DNA from: Stagnimonas sp965279705
GTDB lineage: Bacteria; Pseudomonadota; Gammaproteobacteria; Nevskiales; Nevskiaceae
Direction of reading: 5' to 3'
Assembly (NCBI GenBank): GCA_965279705.1
Contig: OZ257257.1
Coordinates: forward strand, 3,410,001 to 3,474,000
Length of the DNA: 64,000 bases
The notes under the pieces are model-generated. The model was not told the DNA's origin. It ran no database searches and was given only the letters and a program-made list of their open reading frames with translations. Positions 34,104 through 43,702 of the stretch are shown here, one piece after another (position 1 is the stretch's first letter; each line of letters starts with the position of its first letter). The position numbers were made by a program, and so were the translations under genes.

Positions 34104-34955
34104 TTACTCAATGTCCAGCGGCGGGAACGATTTGACCAAGTCGTCGATATCCTTCATCTGCTTCAAGAAATGCTCCAGCTTGTCCAGCGGCAACGCGCTG
34201 GGGCCGTCGCACTTGGCCTTGTCGGGGTCTGGATGGGCTTCGAGGAAAAGACCCGCAAGACCCGCAGCAAGGCCCGCACGACCCAGTTCCACGATCTGCG
34301 ACCGGCGCCCACCAGAAGCTAAGCCACCAGGTGCACGATTCTGCAGACTGTGAGTGACATCAAAAATGACTGGTGCGCCATTCCCAGCCGCGCGCATCTG
34401 ACTGAAGCCCAGCATGTCGACAACAAGATTGTCGTAGCCGAAGCAGGTGCCGCGCTCACAAAGAATGATGTCCTCGTTGCCGACCTCTTTGCACTTGTCC
34501 ACGATGTTCTTCATCTGCAACGGACTTAAGAACTGCGGCTTTTTAATGTTTATCGGCTTGCCAGTCTTGGCCATTGCAGTCACAAGGTCCGTTTGACGTG
34601 CGAGAAATGCTGGCAATTGCAATACATCCACAACTGCAGACACAGGCATAACCTGATCAATTTCATGCACGTCGGTTATCAAGGGCACACCAAATCTGCG
34701 CTTCACGGATTCAAATATCTGCAGCCCTTTCAGCATGCCAGGCCCACGGTACGAATGAATTGATGAGCGATTTGCTTTGTCAAAAGATGCCTTAAATACC
34801 AGGGGAATATTTAAGCGCTCGGAAACTTTAACGAATTTTTCACAGGCAGATAGCGCAAATGATTCACTTTCAAGAACATTTACTCCACCAAATAATACAA
34901 AGGGCTTTGTATTTGAAAGCCATATATTGCCGATTTTAATCTCTTTGTTGGCCAT
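34104..34955 (-). CDS. kdsA: 3-deoxy-8-phosphooctulonate synthase (Kdo-8-P synthase)
   Basis: Condenses arabinose-5-phosphate with phosphoenolpyruvate to Kdo-8-phosphate. 283 residues, normal length. Motifs: FVLFGGVNVLESESFAL, VFKASFDKANRSSIHSYRGP, VPLITDVHEIDQ, QLPAFLARQTDL, INIKKPQFLSP, CERGTCFGYDNLVVDM and PVIFDVTHSLQ, all classic KdsA. Start MANKEIKIGNIWL at 34955 has GGAGTATTTT upstream; the longer open frame is not family-like. The only intact gene of the Kdo set here; its 37-bp gap to kdsB suggests one transcript. More AT-rich than the core genes, so likely a capsule-dedicated copy acquired with the locus. Confidence 0.95.
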   Translation of the reverse strand: MANKEIKIGNIWLSNTKPFVLFGGVNVLESESFALSACEKFVKVSERLNIPLVFKASFDKANRSSIHSYRGPGMLKGLQIFESVKRRFGVPLITDVHEIDQVMPVSAVVDVLQLPAFLARQTDLVTAMAKTGKPINIKKPQFLSPLQMKNIVDKCKEVGNEDIILCERGTCFGYDNLVVDMLGFSQMRAAGNGAPVIFDVTHSLQNRAPGGLASGGRRSQIVELGRAGLAAGLAGLFLEAHPDPDKAKCDGPSALPLDKLEHFLKQMKDIDDLVKSFPPLDIE

Positions 34956-35205
34956 AAAATACTCCACACTTACAATAATAAATAAAATTGCTGCGAGCAA
35001 ACGCCTGGGCAAATTCTTTGAAATAATTTCTTTTCGGCATAAAATTAATTGCATTTCATGATATATCTCACGGCTCGCCCCCCACATTAATGAGTATCAA
35101 TAACAACACTAACGAAATGCTGTGTACTTGCGTTTTTCCCCATTCGAGGAGACCCTAATATTAATAAAATTGACTCCGCATAACATTATTAAACCATAAA
35201 TATAT

Positions 35206-38200
35206 TTAATATTCTCTTTTTTCGACTATGAAATCAATAATATCTTCAATTTCCACTACCTTATTTCTATCAGGATGAAAGTAGCGACTACTTTCAATAT
35301 AAGAATAGTAGAATATTTCTTCTATTTTGCGAGATCTCGTTCGGCCTGATATCGAAAAAATGTCCTCAGTGACTCCCCAGCCAGCGTAAAACGGCATACC
35401 ATAACAGTGCACTGTTTTCCCGGCCATCAACGCCTCAAAGCCCATCCCAGATGTGACGACATATACCTCGTCAACCAAATCAAATAAAGCATAGGGATTT
35501 ACATCAAAATTTATGAGGTGCAGATTGCTTAATATTTTATTATCTAGTTTTAAATCAAGACGCTCTTTGCTGTAATAACTCGACTTGCCACCCTTGATTG
35601 CATCGGGGTGCTGTTTAACGATTATGTCGCATTCCGAGTGTTTTATTATCACCTCGTTCAACATACGTTCGTAAGTCTGTTCGTCAGCCAGCCCAGAAGC
35701 CACAGACTGATCGCCAAAACGCTGGTCGATCAGTAGCACTTTCCTTTTGCCAGGCACGCCTATGTTTAGGCTGAGATTGGGGGCATGATTATATTTGGAG
35801 ACCCTCGTCTCCACGATCCTTTGTATTGCTTTTTTGCTTCGCGCCGATTGTTGTTCCGTCAGGTTCGGGCCACCCTCTAAAAGCCGCTGTAATCGTGAGG
35901 CCTTAGTGGCATCATAATATGCCGTGGTGTCATCCATGATGATAGATAGGCCTGGCTCACCAGAAAGTCCGATGTTCATGGAGCGGATAAATCCATCTTC
36001 AATAATGAGTAATGGCCGACCCAGCGCCCTCTGAACTACAGCCTGTTTAATCTTGCCTACATTTGGGGCAATTCCCCACTGCACAAAGACGTCAACGGAG
36101 GCCAGCTCTTTGATGTTTTTTACGCCTTTCGTGCTAGCGACGCGCTTTCGCGCGCGGATCATCGGCAGAAGATTCTTCTGAAGTGTGTTCCAAACTTGCT
36201 CGGTGGAAGGTATCGCCACCACATCTACGGAATCGCTGCTTGAAAAGACTCGCTCCAGAGCGTTTGGGCGCAAAGTAAGTTCAATAGCTCCGCTTGCAAC
36301 TCCACCTAGATACTCGGCAATTCGGGCACATGCCTTCCCGTCAAAATCGCCTACAGAAAACATTCTCGCAGCCCATTTCATGCCCTCTTGGGAAGGCTGC
36401 CAATGACCAGCGAGAGCTACATCGATTTGCACACCAAGCTCGTCTATGTTGTGAACGAACGGAATGCCACTCCTCTCCCATATTTGCTCGAAATTACAGT
36501 ATTTCGTCGAAATGGGCGCGCGCCCCATAAGCAACCCCTCAAACAGCATTGTGCTGTTCACAGAGACGACGAGCTCTGTATGGTAAAGAGACTCTTCTGC
36601 AGTTACGAGATAGCAAATAGCGTCGTCGACCACGCAGCTGACTGACTGGGCAATTCGTTGCTGCAATGGGCCACTTAGAATGTTGTCCTTAGAAGGTGGC
36701 AAACGAATGATCAACTGCAGGTTGCGCTCCTCAACGCAATCGAGAACATCCGAAATCGCTCGTTGTTGAAACTCTCGGGCAGCCTTTGCATCCAACTGCG
36801 AATCAAGCGGTTGAGAGGCAAAAAGAATGGTCTTTTGATCGGGGTTAAGGCCGAATACTCGAAAGAACTGTCGCCGTGTTAGCTCCGGCCTGTAATGATG
36901 GTAACTATCAAACTTTGGCGCACCCACGGAGACAATCCGGTTCACCGGGTAGCCACGCTCCGTGAAGATATCTTTTTGCAGCTGGCCCCAGCCCAAAACC
37001 ACATCTGCCACCGGGACCGATGCTTGCGCTGTCAAATCCCAATAGTATTTATCGCGATCAACAAATACAGATTCATGCGGAATCAGAATACGAGGAATTT
37101 CCAAATCTTCGCAAACACCAGCAATCAGCCTCATCACAGGCGCCCAATCAAAGGTGAAAATTACACCCTTAATCTTCTGCTTGAGTGGTACCATCCTCCG
37201 GAATAACATCTTGCGATAGACATGCGGGTTTTCACGTGCAAACCGCAGCACTTCGGACCTATTGTTCTCAAGATCACTCACAAAATCCAGCGGCACCAGC
37301 AGGTAATTGCCTCTACTCTCTATCTTCTGAATTAACTTATCGCCGTGCTCCGCGATCCACGGAATATATATGAAAATCGGCTTTTCACTTTCAATCGCGT
37401 TATTCAACTCTTGTCCCGCAAACCCCTTGAACCATTGCGGCACACTCTCCGCAGATAGCGTTTCCGCCGCGGCCTCCGTAAGCTCTGAAAGGACGTCGTT
37501 CTCAAAATATATTTCTTTATCATCTTGAGAAAATTTTTCAATTAAATTACTTAATTTCAGCGGGATTCCTGTAGCAGGATCGAGATATATGGCGTATTTC
37601 AAATATGCTGCTGCAAATACTTGAGTAACCGTCAGCTTTCTGCCTCTGCGGTTAGTGACCTGTCGGCTGTCGGTGAGGCCCCAACCGGCGTAGAACGGAG
37701 CCCCCAGTGTGGTGACGCTGACACCTCTGAGCAGAGCTTCGAAACCGCCCAAAGAGGTTATGGTATAGACATGGTCCACGCCAGTTAGGGCATCATCGAG
37801 GGATATGGGCTGGCGCAGGATCAATGCATGGCTGGTCAGGCCGTGTGGGCTGGAGAGCTCTGCACGCTTGCCCTGAACTACATCGGGATGCGGTTTGTAA
37901 ATAATTTGAGCGCCGGGATTTTCATGTGCGGCAAGTGCAACTAAATCACTGTTAGTTATTTTCCTGTCGCATCCAAATATAACCGACTGCTCGTCATCGA
38001 CTTGACCAATAACCAATATACGACGCTCTTTTTTTGGACCGTAGAGCGTTGCCGTGAGTGACGTATGTCTTTCATTGTATTTAGTAATTTTTCGACTACA
38101 AATCAGGTCTATGCATTTTTCCGCTTCATGCATTAAAGCCGAGTCCGAATCAAAATCGTACGCCATCAACATTAACTCAAGATCAGACGCACTCCTAGAA

Positions 38201-38520
38201 TCAAAATAAATTCCCCTCTTATCTATACATACTGAATAAGGCAAGAAATGGTCCACGCCAAGGCCCTTAGAGCGGACGAAACCATCCTCTATACGAAGAA
38301 TTTCTATTTCATTTTCATTTGCATAGAACTCAAGATCTTCAGGTTGAAGCATCCCCCAGACCAAGAATATGCAGTTGCCTGATTTCTTGATCTTGCTGTC
38401 ATTGCGAAGCACGCTATCTCTAAAGGATATATAGCGAATGTCGAAGTTCGGGAAAAGTATTTGCAAAAAATCGCGCTTCCACGGCGCGACATTGAAGGCC
38501 CAAGCGACTCGTTTTTTCAT
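35206..38520 (-). CDS. kpsC: Three-module KpsC-type capsule Kdo transferase
   Basis: 1104 residues; ordinary KpsC is about 670-700 with two tandem Kdo-transferase modules on the lipid anchor (GT99 and GT107 types, family knowledge). Module N (about 1-345): RIEDGFVRSKGLGVD, YKPHPDV, TITSLGGFEALLRG, APFYAGWGLTDSRQV. Module C (about 760-1104): IEDGFIRSMNIGLS, VKQHPDAIKGG, VTSGMGFEALMAGK, MPFYAGWGVTED. Between them (about 380-730) is an extra GT-B-like domain: IFIYIPWIAEHGDKL, IPHESVFVDRDKYYWD, SVGAPKFDSYHHYRP, LVVSVNSTMLFEGLLMGRAP. It would add the poly-Kdo linker and perhaps another sugar. AT-rich, alone on its transcript, 250 bp from kdsA. Confidence 0.88.
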   Translation of the reverse strand: MKKRVAWAFNVAPWKRDFLQILFPNFDIRYISFRDSVLRNDSKIKKSGNCIFLVWGMLQPEDLEFYANENEIEILRIEDGFVRSKGLGVDHFLPYSVCIDKRGIYFDSRSASDLELMLMAYDFDSDSALMHEAEKCIDLICSRKITKYNERHTSLTATLYGPKKERRILVIGQVDDEQSVIFGCDRKITNSDLVALAAHENPGAQIIYKPHPDVVQGKRAELSSPHGLTSHALILRQPISLDDALTGVDHVYTITSLGGFEALLRGVSVTTLGAPFYAGWGLTDSRQVTNRRGRKLTVTQVFAAAYLKYAIYLDPATGIPLKLSNLIEKFSQDDKEIYFENDVLSELTEAAAETLSAESVPQWFKGFAGQELNNAIESEKPIFIYIPWIAEHGDKLIQKIESRGNYLLVPLDFVSDLENNRSEVLRFARENPHVYRKMLFRRMVPLKQKIKGVIFTFDWAPVMRLIAGVCEDLEIPRILIPHESVFVDRDKYYWDLTAQASVPVADVVLGWGQLQKDIFTERGYPVNRIVSVGAPKFDSYHHYRPELTRRQFFRVFGLNPDQKTILFASQPLDSQLDAKAAREFQQRAISDVLDCVEERNLQLIIRLPPSKDNILSGPLQQRIAQSVSCVVDDAICYLVTAEESLYHTELVVSVNSTMLFEGLLMGRAPISTKYCNFEQIWERSGIPFVHNIDELGVQIDVALAGHWQPSQEGMKWAARMFSVGDFDGKACARIAEYLGGVASGAIELTLRPNALERVFSSSDSVDVVAIPSTEQVWNTLQKNLLPMIRARKRVASTKGVKNIKELASVDVFVQWGIAPNVGKIKQAVVQRALGRPLLIIEDGFIRSMNIGLSGEPGLSIIMDDTTAYYDATKASRLQRLLEGGPNLTEQQSARSKKAIQRIVETRVSKYNHAPNLSLNIGVPGKRKVLLIDQRFGDQSVASGLADEQTYERMLNEVIIKHSECDIIVKQHPDAIKGGKSSYYSKERLDLKLDNKILSNLHLINFDVNPYALFDLVDEVYVVTSGMGFEALMAGKTVHCYGMPFYAGWGVTEDIFSISGRTRSRKIEEIFYYSYIESSRYFHPDRNKVVEIEDIIDFIVEKREY

Positions 38521-39102
38521 TTTTATTGATGGAGAATTTTAAAGATACTAAGATGTGTCGCACGACTCTCAATTTGCATTTGCATCTTGCAATAACAAAA
38601 TATCCCGCACTTCAGCTACCTCTTCGGCTTTTCTAAAGGTTTCTGCACGGTAATTTTTTGGTGCGTCATTATTATTTATGAAGCTATCCATTAGATAATC
38701 CAAAACCTAGGGAAAAAATAATAATCTTATCAAATAAACATATTAGAAAAAAGATTATTTTTTCATATTATACGGACTTCGGATGAGATATCCTGCATCT
38801 CAATCATTTAAAATTCGGTCAATCTATATTAATTATTTACATTTTTGCAATATTGTCTTGCCATTCGCATTTGCACACCCACTCCTTCATAGCGCGCGCC
38901 TGACCCACCCCATTAACTTTGCCGGTAGTTGATAGAAAATTTGATCTGAGAGTGTGCAGATTAGTAGAGATGCATGTCAGACGGCACGGAAATTGTCTAG
39001 GATAGGCCCTAGCAGGCCGCGGCAAGAAGAGGCTGGCGTGTTGATGATCATGACCTTACAACTACGTGGATATACCAATAACAACTTTTTAGAGGCTCTT
39101 GA
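38521..39102. other. AT-rich intergenic region between divergent genes
   Basis: 582 bp between kpsC (minus) and the plus-strand trio. The left part is very AT-rich and must hold the kpsC promoter. A 40-codon minus-strand ORF (38569-38691, beginning MDSFINNNDAPKNYRAET) has no clear ribosome site and may be the relic of a longer gene. From about 38870 base composition returns toward the GC level of the right-hand genes. No RNA or terminator was recognised. Confidence 0.45.
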
Positions 39103-39774
39103 GTGACTGTTCAGACAAACGACGTTCTTGGGACTGCGGCCGGCGATGCTTCCTCGTCTTTAGGCAGCCGAGGTGCTTGCTGTTACTGCGGCATTACCTT
39201 GTCCACTGATGAGCCCTCTACATGCATGAGCTGCGGCGCATCGGTGCCGGACCGTCATCTGTGGATGATGGTCTCTCGGAGTAAGCTCCTATTTCCAATG
39301 TCAAAAGTACTTCATTACAAACCTTCGCCACCGGTGGCTAGGCGCTTTCTCGCTTATTTGGGATCCAACTATCACGCCTGCGCTCCGGCCACTTTCGCAA
39401 ACCAAGATCAGTTAATTACCTTCCACTTGTTTGACCCGGTAGAGGATGCGCAACGCTTGGCTCCTAATGCCTACTCGTTGATTATCGTCACCGCAGACTT
39501 GATGCAGTTGAAGTCGGATTTGATCGGCACTCTGCGCTCACTTGCCAAGGCTCTGTCACCTGGAGGCTCGCTGCTTTTTGGAGGAATCGCTGAGGCGCAA
39601 GAAGGTTCTAAGGCGGGGAGCAAGGTTGAGATGAGCATTCGTGCAGAATTCCGTCGCCGCTGCCGGACGCGCTCTGCGTGGAAGTTCGCGCGCGATGAAC
39701 TTAAGGCGGTAGGTGTTAGTCCATCACAGTTCGATCGATTGAGTTCAGATACTCTATGGTGGTATCAAAAATGA
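39103..39774 (+). CDS. Zinc-ribbon plus methyltransferase-like protein
   Basis: 223 residues. N-terminal putative zinc ribbon: CCYCG (about 27-31) and CMSCG (41-45). The rest resembles the class I SAM-methyltransferases of surface-glycan loci in which the glycine loop is replaced: VLHYKPSPPVARRFLAYL, then a strand SLIIVTADLMQLKSD and AKALSPGGSLLFGG (the LxPGG motif after strand 4). SAM binding is therefore uncertain. GTG start with AGAGG 8-9 bases upstream. Its TGA overlaps the next gene as ATGA, so the two are translationally coupled. Confidence 0.6.
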   Translation: MTVQTNDVLGTAAGDASSSLGSRGACCYCGITLSTDEPSTCMSCGASVPDRHLWMMVSRSKLLFPMSKVLHYKPSPPVARRFLAYLGSNYHACAPATFANQDQLITFHLFDPVEDAQRLAPNAYSLIIVTADLMQLKSDLIGTLRSLAKALSPGGSLLFGGIAEAQEGSKAGSKVEMSIRAEFRRRCRTRSAWKFARDELKAVGVSPSQFDRLSSDTLWWYQK

Positions 39775-40838
39775 GCGGCACGGCTAAATCCATTGTTACC
39801 GACTCTGGGACGCATCACGAGTTATGGACCGACCCTAAATCGTCTGACTTTTGGGTGCATTTTTTCGAATCCAATAGTGCGGAGCCGCCGGAGGGAAGAG
39901 TGCTGTCGCATTTGCCGGGCAGCAAGCTTTATCTGCGCTGCCCCCCTGGCGAACAATTCCAATTTGGAGTTCCGGGCTACGCTACTTCAATGGATGAACT
40001 GATTTGCCGTTTGCGCGCACACGCCGAGGACAGGAGACCAGCGCGCACTACCCTATTTGGCCATGGGCCTGCTGCTTACACAGCGTTGCTGGCAGGCTCC
40101 ATAGTAACCGGAGCCCATTTTGTCGCGATTCATCCGGCGCGTGGCGCGACAAGTGCGGCAAACCATCCTTGGTGGGGGGATATCGATTCTGCCCTAGGAC
40201 TTATGCCTGGGCGACAGAATGGCGTTACTCTGCTTTCGGCGTGGGATCCGATGGACGCTGGCTTTCTTGGTCGTCCGCCTGGCCTTCTGCCTGCGTTTGG
40301 TACGGTTGTAGAGGTACTAACGCGGTTCGGTGGCTTGGCGTACTTGGGCAAGGAAGGGCTGGCTGGCCTCCTGTTGGAAGGCGTCGACGCTCTCAAGAGC
40401 TTCAATGAAAAAAAGCTGCTTTTTCCGGCATTCACTAACGGCACCCGCGAACAGTACGCACACCATCACCAGACTTATCTTCTTGCTAGCAAGCGCGATG
40501 CCTCCAAGGGCGCCCTTTTGCGCGCAACAGAAACTTTTCGCAGCTGGAAGAACCCTGGTTGGCAACACCAGCGGGCGACGATCTTGCGCAAGTTGGGCCA
40601 CATCGATCAGGCATTGGCGGCAATTGAACTGGTAGTCGCTAAGGCTCCTGATACCAAGGAGTACTGTGTGACTTTTGCCAAGGTCGCTGTGCTGACAAAA
40701 GATGAAGCTTTGCGAAAGCGGGCTCAAGCAATGCTTTTGCCGTTTTCCAAAACGAAGGGAATTCCGGATCTGGTTACGACGCTCGAAGGGGATGCTGAGC
40801 CACCTCAGAAGGGCGAAGGGGTGAAGGGCTTTAACTGA
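39771..40838 (+). CDS. Degenerate alpha/beta-hydrolase with TPR-like C-terminus
   Basis: 355 residues. The N-terminal domain has the layout of the hydrolase encoded at 41034 (elbow FGHGPAAYTALLAGSIVTGA, followed by HFVAIHPARG), but the nucleophile motif reads GHGPA instead of GxSxG, so the serine is missing. The C-terminal part is helical repeat (QHQRATILRKLGHIDQALAA, ELVVAKAPD). Probably a catalytically inactive partner or scaffold of the active paralogue. It starts at an ATGA overlap with the methyltransferase-like gene. Function in the polysaccharide pathway unknown. Confidence 0.6.
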   Translation: MSGTAKSIVTDSGTHHELWTDPKSSDFWVHFFESNSAEPPEGRVLSHLPGSKLYLRCPPGEQFQFGVPGYATSMDELICRLRAHAEDRRPARTTLFGHGPAAYTALLAGSIVTGAHFVAIHPARGATSAANHPWWGDIDSALGLMPGRQNGVTLLSAWDPMDAGFLGRPPGLLPAFGTVVEVLTRFGGLAYLGKEGLAGLLLEGVDALKSFNEKKLLFPAFTNGTREQYAHHHQTYLLASKRDASKGALLRATETFRSWKNPGWQHQRATILRKLGHIDQALAAIELVVAKAPDTKEYCVTFAKVAVLTKDEALRKRAQAMLLPFSKTKGIPDLVTTLEGDAEPPQKGEGVKGFN

Positions 40839-41033
40839 GTCCGCAGTAAGGAGACGGCTAGGTGGATTGCGCAATTATTCTACAAGTTGATTAGTAGATT
40901 TTCTCCACTGGTCAGTTAGCAACATAAGGGATAAACTATTGTTATACTGGGAAAAATCAGCTCAAGTCATTGCAACATTGGATGCGCCGCTGAAAATGCA
41001 GCGTTAGTGCAATTAAATTTAGGCGGCACACAT

Positions 41034-42251
41034 ATGGCCCCGTTGGAGTTTATAGAACAATCCGTCAAGTCGCTAGACACCGAAAAAACGGATGCAGCAA
41101 GCAGTGTTTACTCGGTGAGGGAAACCTCACCCGGGCTCCCCTTGCTGATAATCTTTAGCTCCGTAAATTCTAATGGCTTTAGCTTTGGCAGGGCGTTCGA
41201 TGAATTGCCGGCGAACGTGATTTACATCCGCGACCCGTATGACTTCTGGTATAACCGCGGTATAAGTGAGTCGCTGAACTCAATTGATGCCGTTCGTAAG
41301 CAACTCGCAAAGGATATTAAGCGTCTAGAGCCAAGCCGAACGGTAATGCTGGGAACTTCGATGGGCGGCTATGCGGCCCTCCTCTTCGGGGTTTTATTGA
41401 ACGTCAATCGGATCATCGCTGTCTCGCCACAAACATTGCTCGATCCACGCCTTCCTCACACACCGTCCTCTAAAGTAGAAGGCTTGTATTTTGATCTGGA
41501 GGATACGTTCCGCAGAACCACTGGACGCCCAAGCATCGAGGTGTTCTTTGGCGGTGCAGATATGGTCGACGCTTATAATGCGTTTAAGGTCAAGGGGCAA
41601 AACGTCCGCATAACGGCCGTTATGGGTGCTGATCATCTAGTTGCAGCCCAATTATCACGCCAAGGCGTTATAGATGAAGCTGTCAACTGCGCGATCAATA
41701 ATCAGCCATTCGAGTTTTCGGGTGAAACTGATGGCCGTATATCAGACACGTTGGTTCGTGAACTGATCGTTCGATGCGTTGAAAGTCATTACCTTGACGG
41801 CACTTACAGTTCTTGGCGCTGCGCACGAGCCCTAGCTGCGCTGGTGCCTAATTGGGCGCCTCCGCTTTACATTCAAGCCCGGATTCGAGAAGGGACCGGT
41901 GATTTGATCGTTGCAGAGAAATATTCTGCCGGCGCCGTGAAAGCTGCACCTAACTCTGTCACCTACGCCGATTACAACGCTGCGCTCCTTTGTCGGATGG
42001 GTGACGACAAGCGTGCTATAGAGGCTCTAGAAAATACGCTCAGAATTCGCCCAGGTCATTACAACGCTCTTTGTAACCTTGCGATGCTCAGACAAAAGAG
42101 TGGGTCCGCCGCAGAAGCGATGCAAGCTTTGGACCGTGCGATTCTGTCTCGTCCGAGGTTAAAGAGGGCCCACGAAATGAAGGCTCGTTTTGAATCTGAA
42201 GATCTGAGCGCAGTCCCCGCCGTCATCTCTTTTGACAAAAATCAGCTGTAA
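41034..42251 (+). CDS. Alpha/beta hydrolase with TPR C-terminus
   Basis: 405 residues. Hydrolase core: LPLLIIFSSVNSNGFSFGRA, VIYIRDPYDFWYNRGI, nucleophile elbow TVMLGTSMGGYAALLFGVLL (GTSMGG), then FFGGADMVDAYN (acid) and GADHLVAAQ (His). C-terminal TPRs: PPLYIQARIREGTGDLIVAE, DYNAALLCRMGDDKRAIEAL, HYNALCNLAMLRQKSGSAAE. Likely an esterase acting on an acylated glycan, or a peptide/protein-interacting enzyme. ATG 41034 follows AGGCGG; a longer frame from GTG 41007 is less likely. A 195-bp gap separates it from the degenerate paralogue. Confidence 0.7.
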   Translation: MAPLEFIEQSVKSLDTEKTDAASSVYSVRETSPGLPLLIIFSSVNSNGFSFGRAFDELPANVIYIRDPYDFWYNRGISESLNSIDAVRKQLAKDIKRLEPSRTVMLGTSMGGYAALLFGVLLNVNRIIAVSPQTLLDPRLPHTPSSKVEGLYFDLEDTFRRTTGRPSIEVFFGGADMVDAYNAFKVKGQNVRITAVMGADHLVAAQLSRQGVIDEAVNCAINNQPFEFSGETDGRISDTLVRELIVRCVESHYLDGTYSSWRCARALAALVPNWAPPLYIQARIREGTGDLIVAEKYSAGAVKAAPNSVTYADYNAALLCRMGDDKRAIEALENTLRIRPGHYNALCNLAMLRQKSGSAAEAMQALDRAILSRPRLKRAHEMKARFESEDLSAVPAVISFDKNQL

Positions 42252-42267
42252 CATTTTTTTGCGGTGA

Positions 42268-42345
42268 AGTGGAGTCACCAGAATTTTGTGGACACCCTAA
42301 TTTAGCTGGCGATAGCTCCGGGGGTGACACATGGCGAAGCTGAAA
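42268..42345 (+). mobile_element. Possible insertion-sequence end remnant
   Basis: AAGTGGAGTCACCAGAATTT and TGGACACCC, followed by a short ATGGCGAAGCTGAAAG reading frame, resemble the left end and first codons of an IS3-type element. No transposase body follows. Recognition is by eye only and tentative. Confidence 0.25.
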
Positions 42346-42543
42346 GCGGCTGAAAGCGTTAGACGCACCTACGAATTCATTAATTCGGATTATTAGAAGC
42401 ATGATATTCGTCTAACGTACGTACCGACGTTCAATGTGCCTCCGAGTACTACAACTCTTATCTCAAGGATCCGGTATCGAACCACGCTGAATCGCCCCGG
42501 CTCTAGAGGATATGTTGCTGTGATCCAAAAGTGATGCTCATCG

Positions 42544-43701
42544 TCAGTTTTCAACCGGCAGCAACAATTCTGTACTTCGCACGATGTAACAGAAGGTTGC
42601 ACTGGAAAGCACTTCCTCCGCTGGCAAGAGGATGATTTTCCTCTGCCGAACTTCTGTTATCCAGTCAACGATCCTCTTCTGCGCCTTGGCCGAAAATTCC
42701 AGATTCACCCGCAGACAGGCGGCGGCTACGCCGTCGTCGGTGATCTTAGACGCGCCCTTAATATTCGACGCTTGACCTTTCTTAGCATTTACCGCAACGC
42801 TAATACCGCTAACGCAGGCGTAGCAGTGCTTCCAGATCACACCCAACTCACGCATGGTACCCACGCCCTTTGGTTGACGAACGACAGCAGTGACGAACAA
42901 GTGTTCATATGCATTCCATATCTGTCTGGACTCATGGAAGCGATCTGCGACAAAGTACAAATAACCGAGCAGATGAATGCCGAGACTGATGTTGTATGCG
43001 CACATTGGTTCCACTTCAACGAGCATACGGCTGGCGAACAGGCGATACAGGTAGATCAAAGCACTGTCCGTCTGGCCAGCCATTGCACAGACCTGATACA
43101 GCATCACATCGATCGAAGTGGCCCATCTTGCCTCTTCGGGCACTTGCTCATCGATGCTTTCGCGCAGCCGGTTGGACTCGGCAATGATCCAATTGATGGA
43201 TGTGTAAGGCGGGCTATCGGGCGCCTCCACGTAGCGGTAGCCAATGACTGCAAGTGAGACAGCTTTTTCTTGCAACCCCGATTTGGGATTCAGATATCCT
43301 TGGCGCGCAGCCTCTAGCAAGGTCATTGAGTCCTTGATTCTGGTGTCCTTGCGCATCACGTTGTTTCGAAATTCCTCGAAGTCCTGACATACGATCCGCG
43401 CTATATGGTGTTCGGAAAACTTGCCCAGGACCTTGGTCGGCCCAGTTTTCGCAAAAACGAAGACGTCGAGATCCGTAATTCGTCCGGGTGGAATCACTGC
43501 ACGCAAACACAGCATGGACACGGGGGTCAACTGACCTTTTGCGACAAACTCACCATTCAAACACAGGCCAACTTCGACGCTTGAAAGAGCCTCCTCTGTC
43601 TCCAGTTCTACAATGAACTGTCCATCCCGAACGTGACTACGGATTTTGGAAACCACCTTAAACTCCTCCAGACGACTATTTACCCTGAAATCGGATACCA
43701 C
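42544..43701 (-). CDS. Unknown protein of the ulosonate cassette
   Basis: About 385 residues. N-terminal region (to about 110) is beta-rich (VRDGQFIVELETEEALSSVE, VGLCLNGEFVAKGQL); the rest is helical (EEARWATSIDVMLYQVCAMA, ALIYLYRLFASRMLVEVEPM). No signal peptide or membrane helix. I recognise no family. A GTG at 43701 just after the cytidylyltransferase stop is the best start; an open frame extends inside that gene but is a shadow. Same strand and short spacing imply an operon with the CMP-sugar genes. Confidence 0.55.
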   Translation of the reverse strand: MVSDFRVNSRLEEFKVVSKIRSHVRDGQFIVELETEEALSSVEVGLCLNGEFVAKGQLTPVSMLCLRAVIPPGRITDLDVFVFAKTGPTKVLGKFSEHHIARIVCQDFEEFRNNVMRKDTRIKDSMTLLEAARQGYLNPKSGLQEKAVSLAVIGYRYVEAPDSPPYTSINWIIAESNRLRESIDEQVPEEARWATSIDVMLYQVCAMAGQTDSALIYLYRLFASRMLVEVEPMCAYNISLGIHLLGYLYFVADRFHESRQIWNAYEHLFVTAVVRQPKGVGTMRELGVIWKHCYACVSGISVAVNAKKGQASNIKGASKITDDGVAAACLRVNLEFSAKAQKRIVDWITEVRQRKIILLPAEEVLSSATFCYIVRSTELLLPVEN

Positions 43702-43702
43702 A

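Noticed and set aside
38569..38691. 40-codon ORF in the kpsC upstream gap
   Set aside because: No ribosome site and no family; mentioned only as a possible relic.
42355..42420. Integron attC-like site (GTTAGAC ... GTCTAAC)
   Set aside because: The core sites are in the wrong order for attC (should be RYYYAAC first, then GTTRRRY), and there is no integrase or cassette array.
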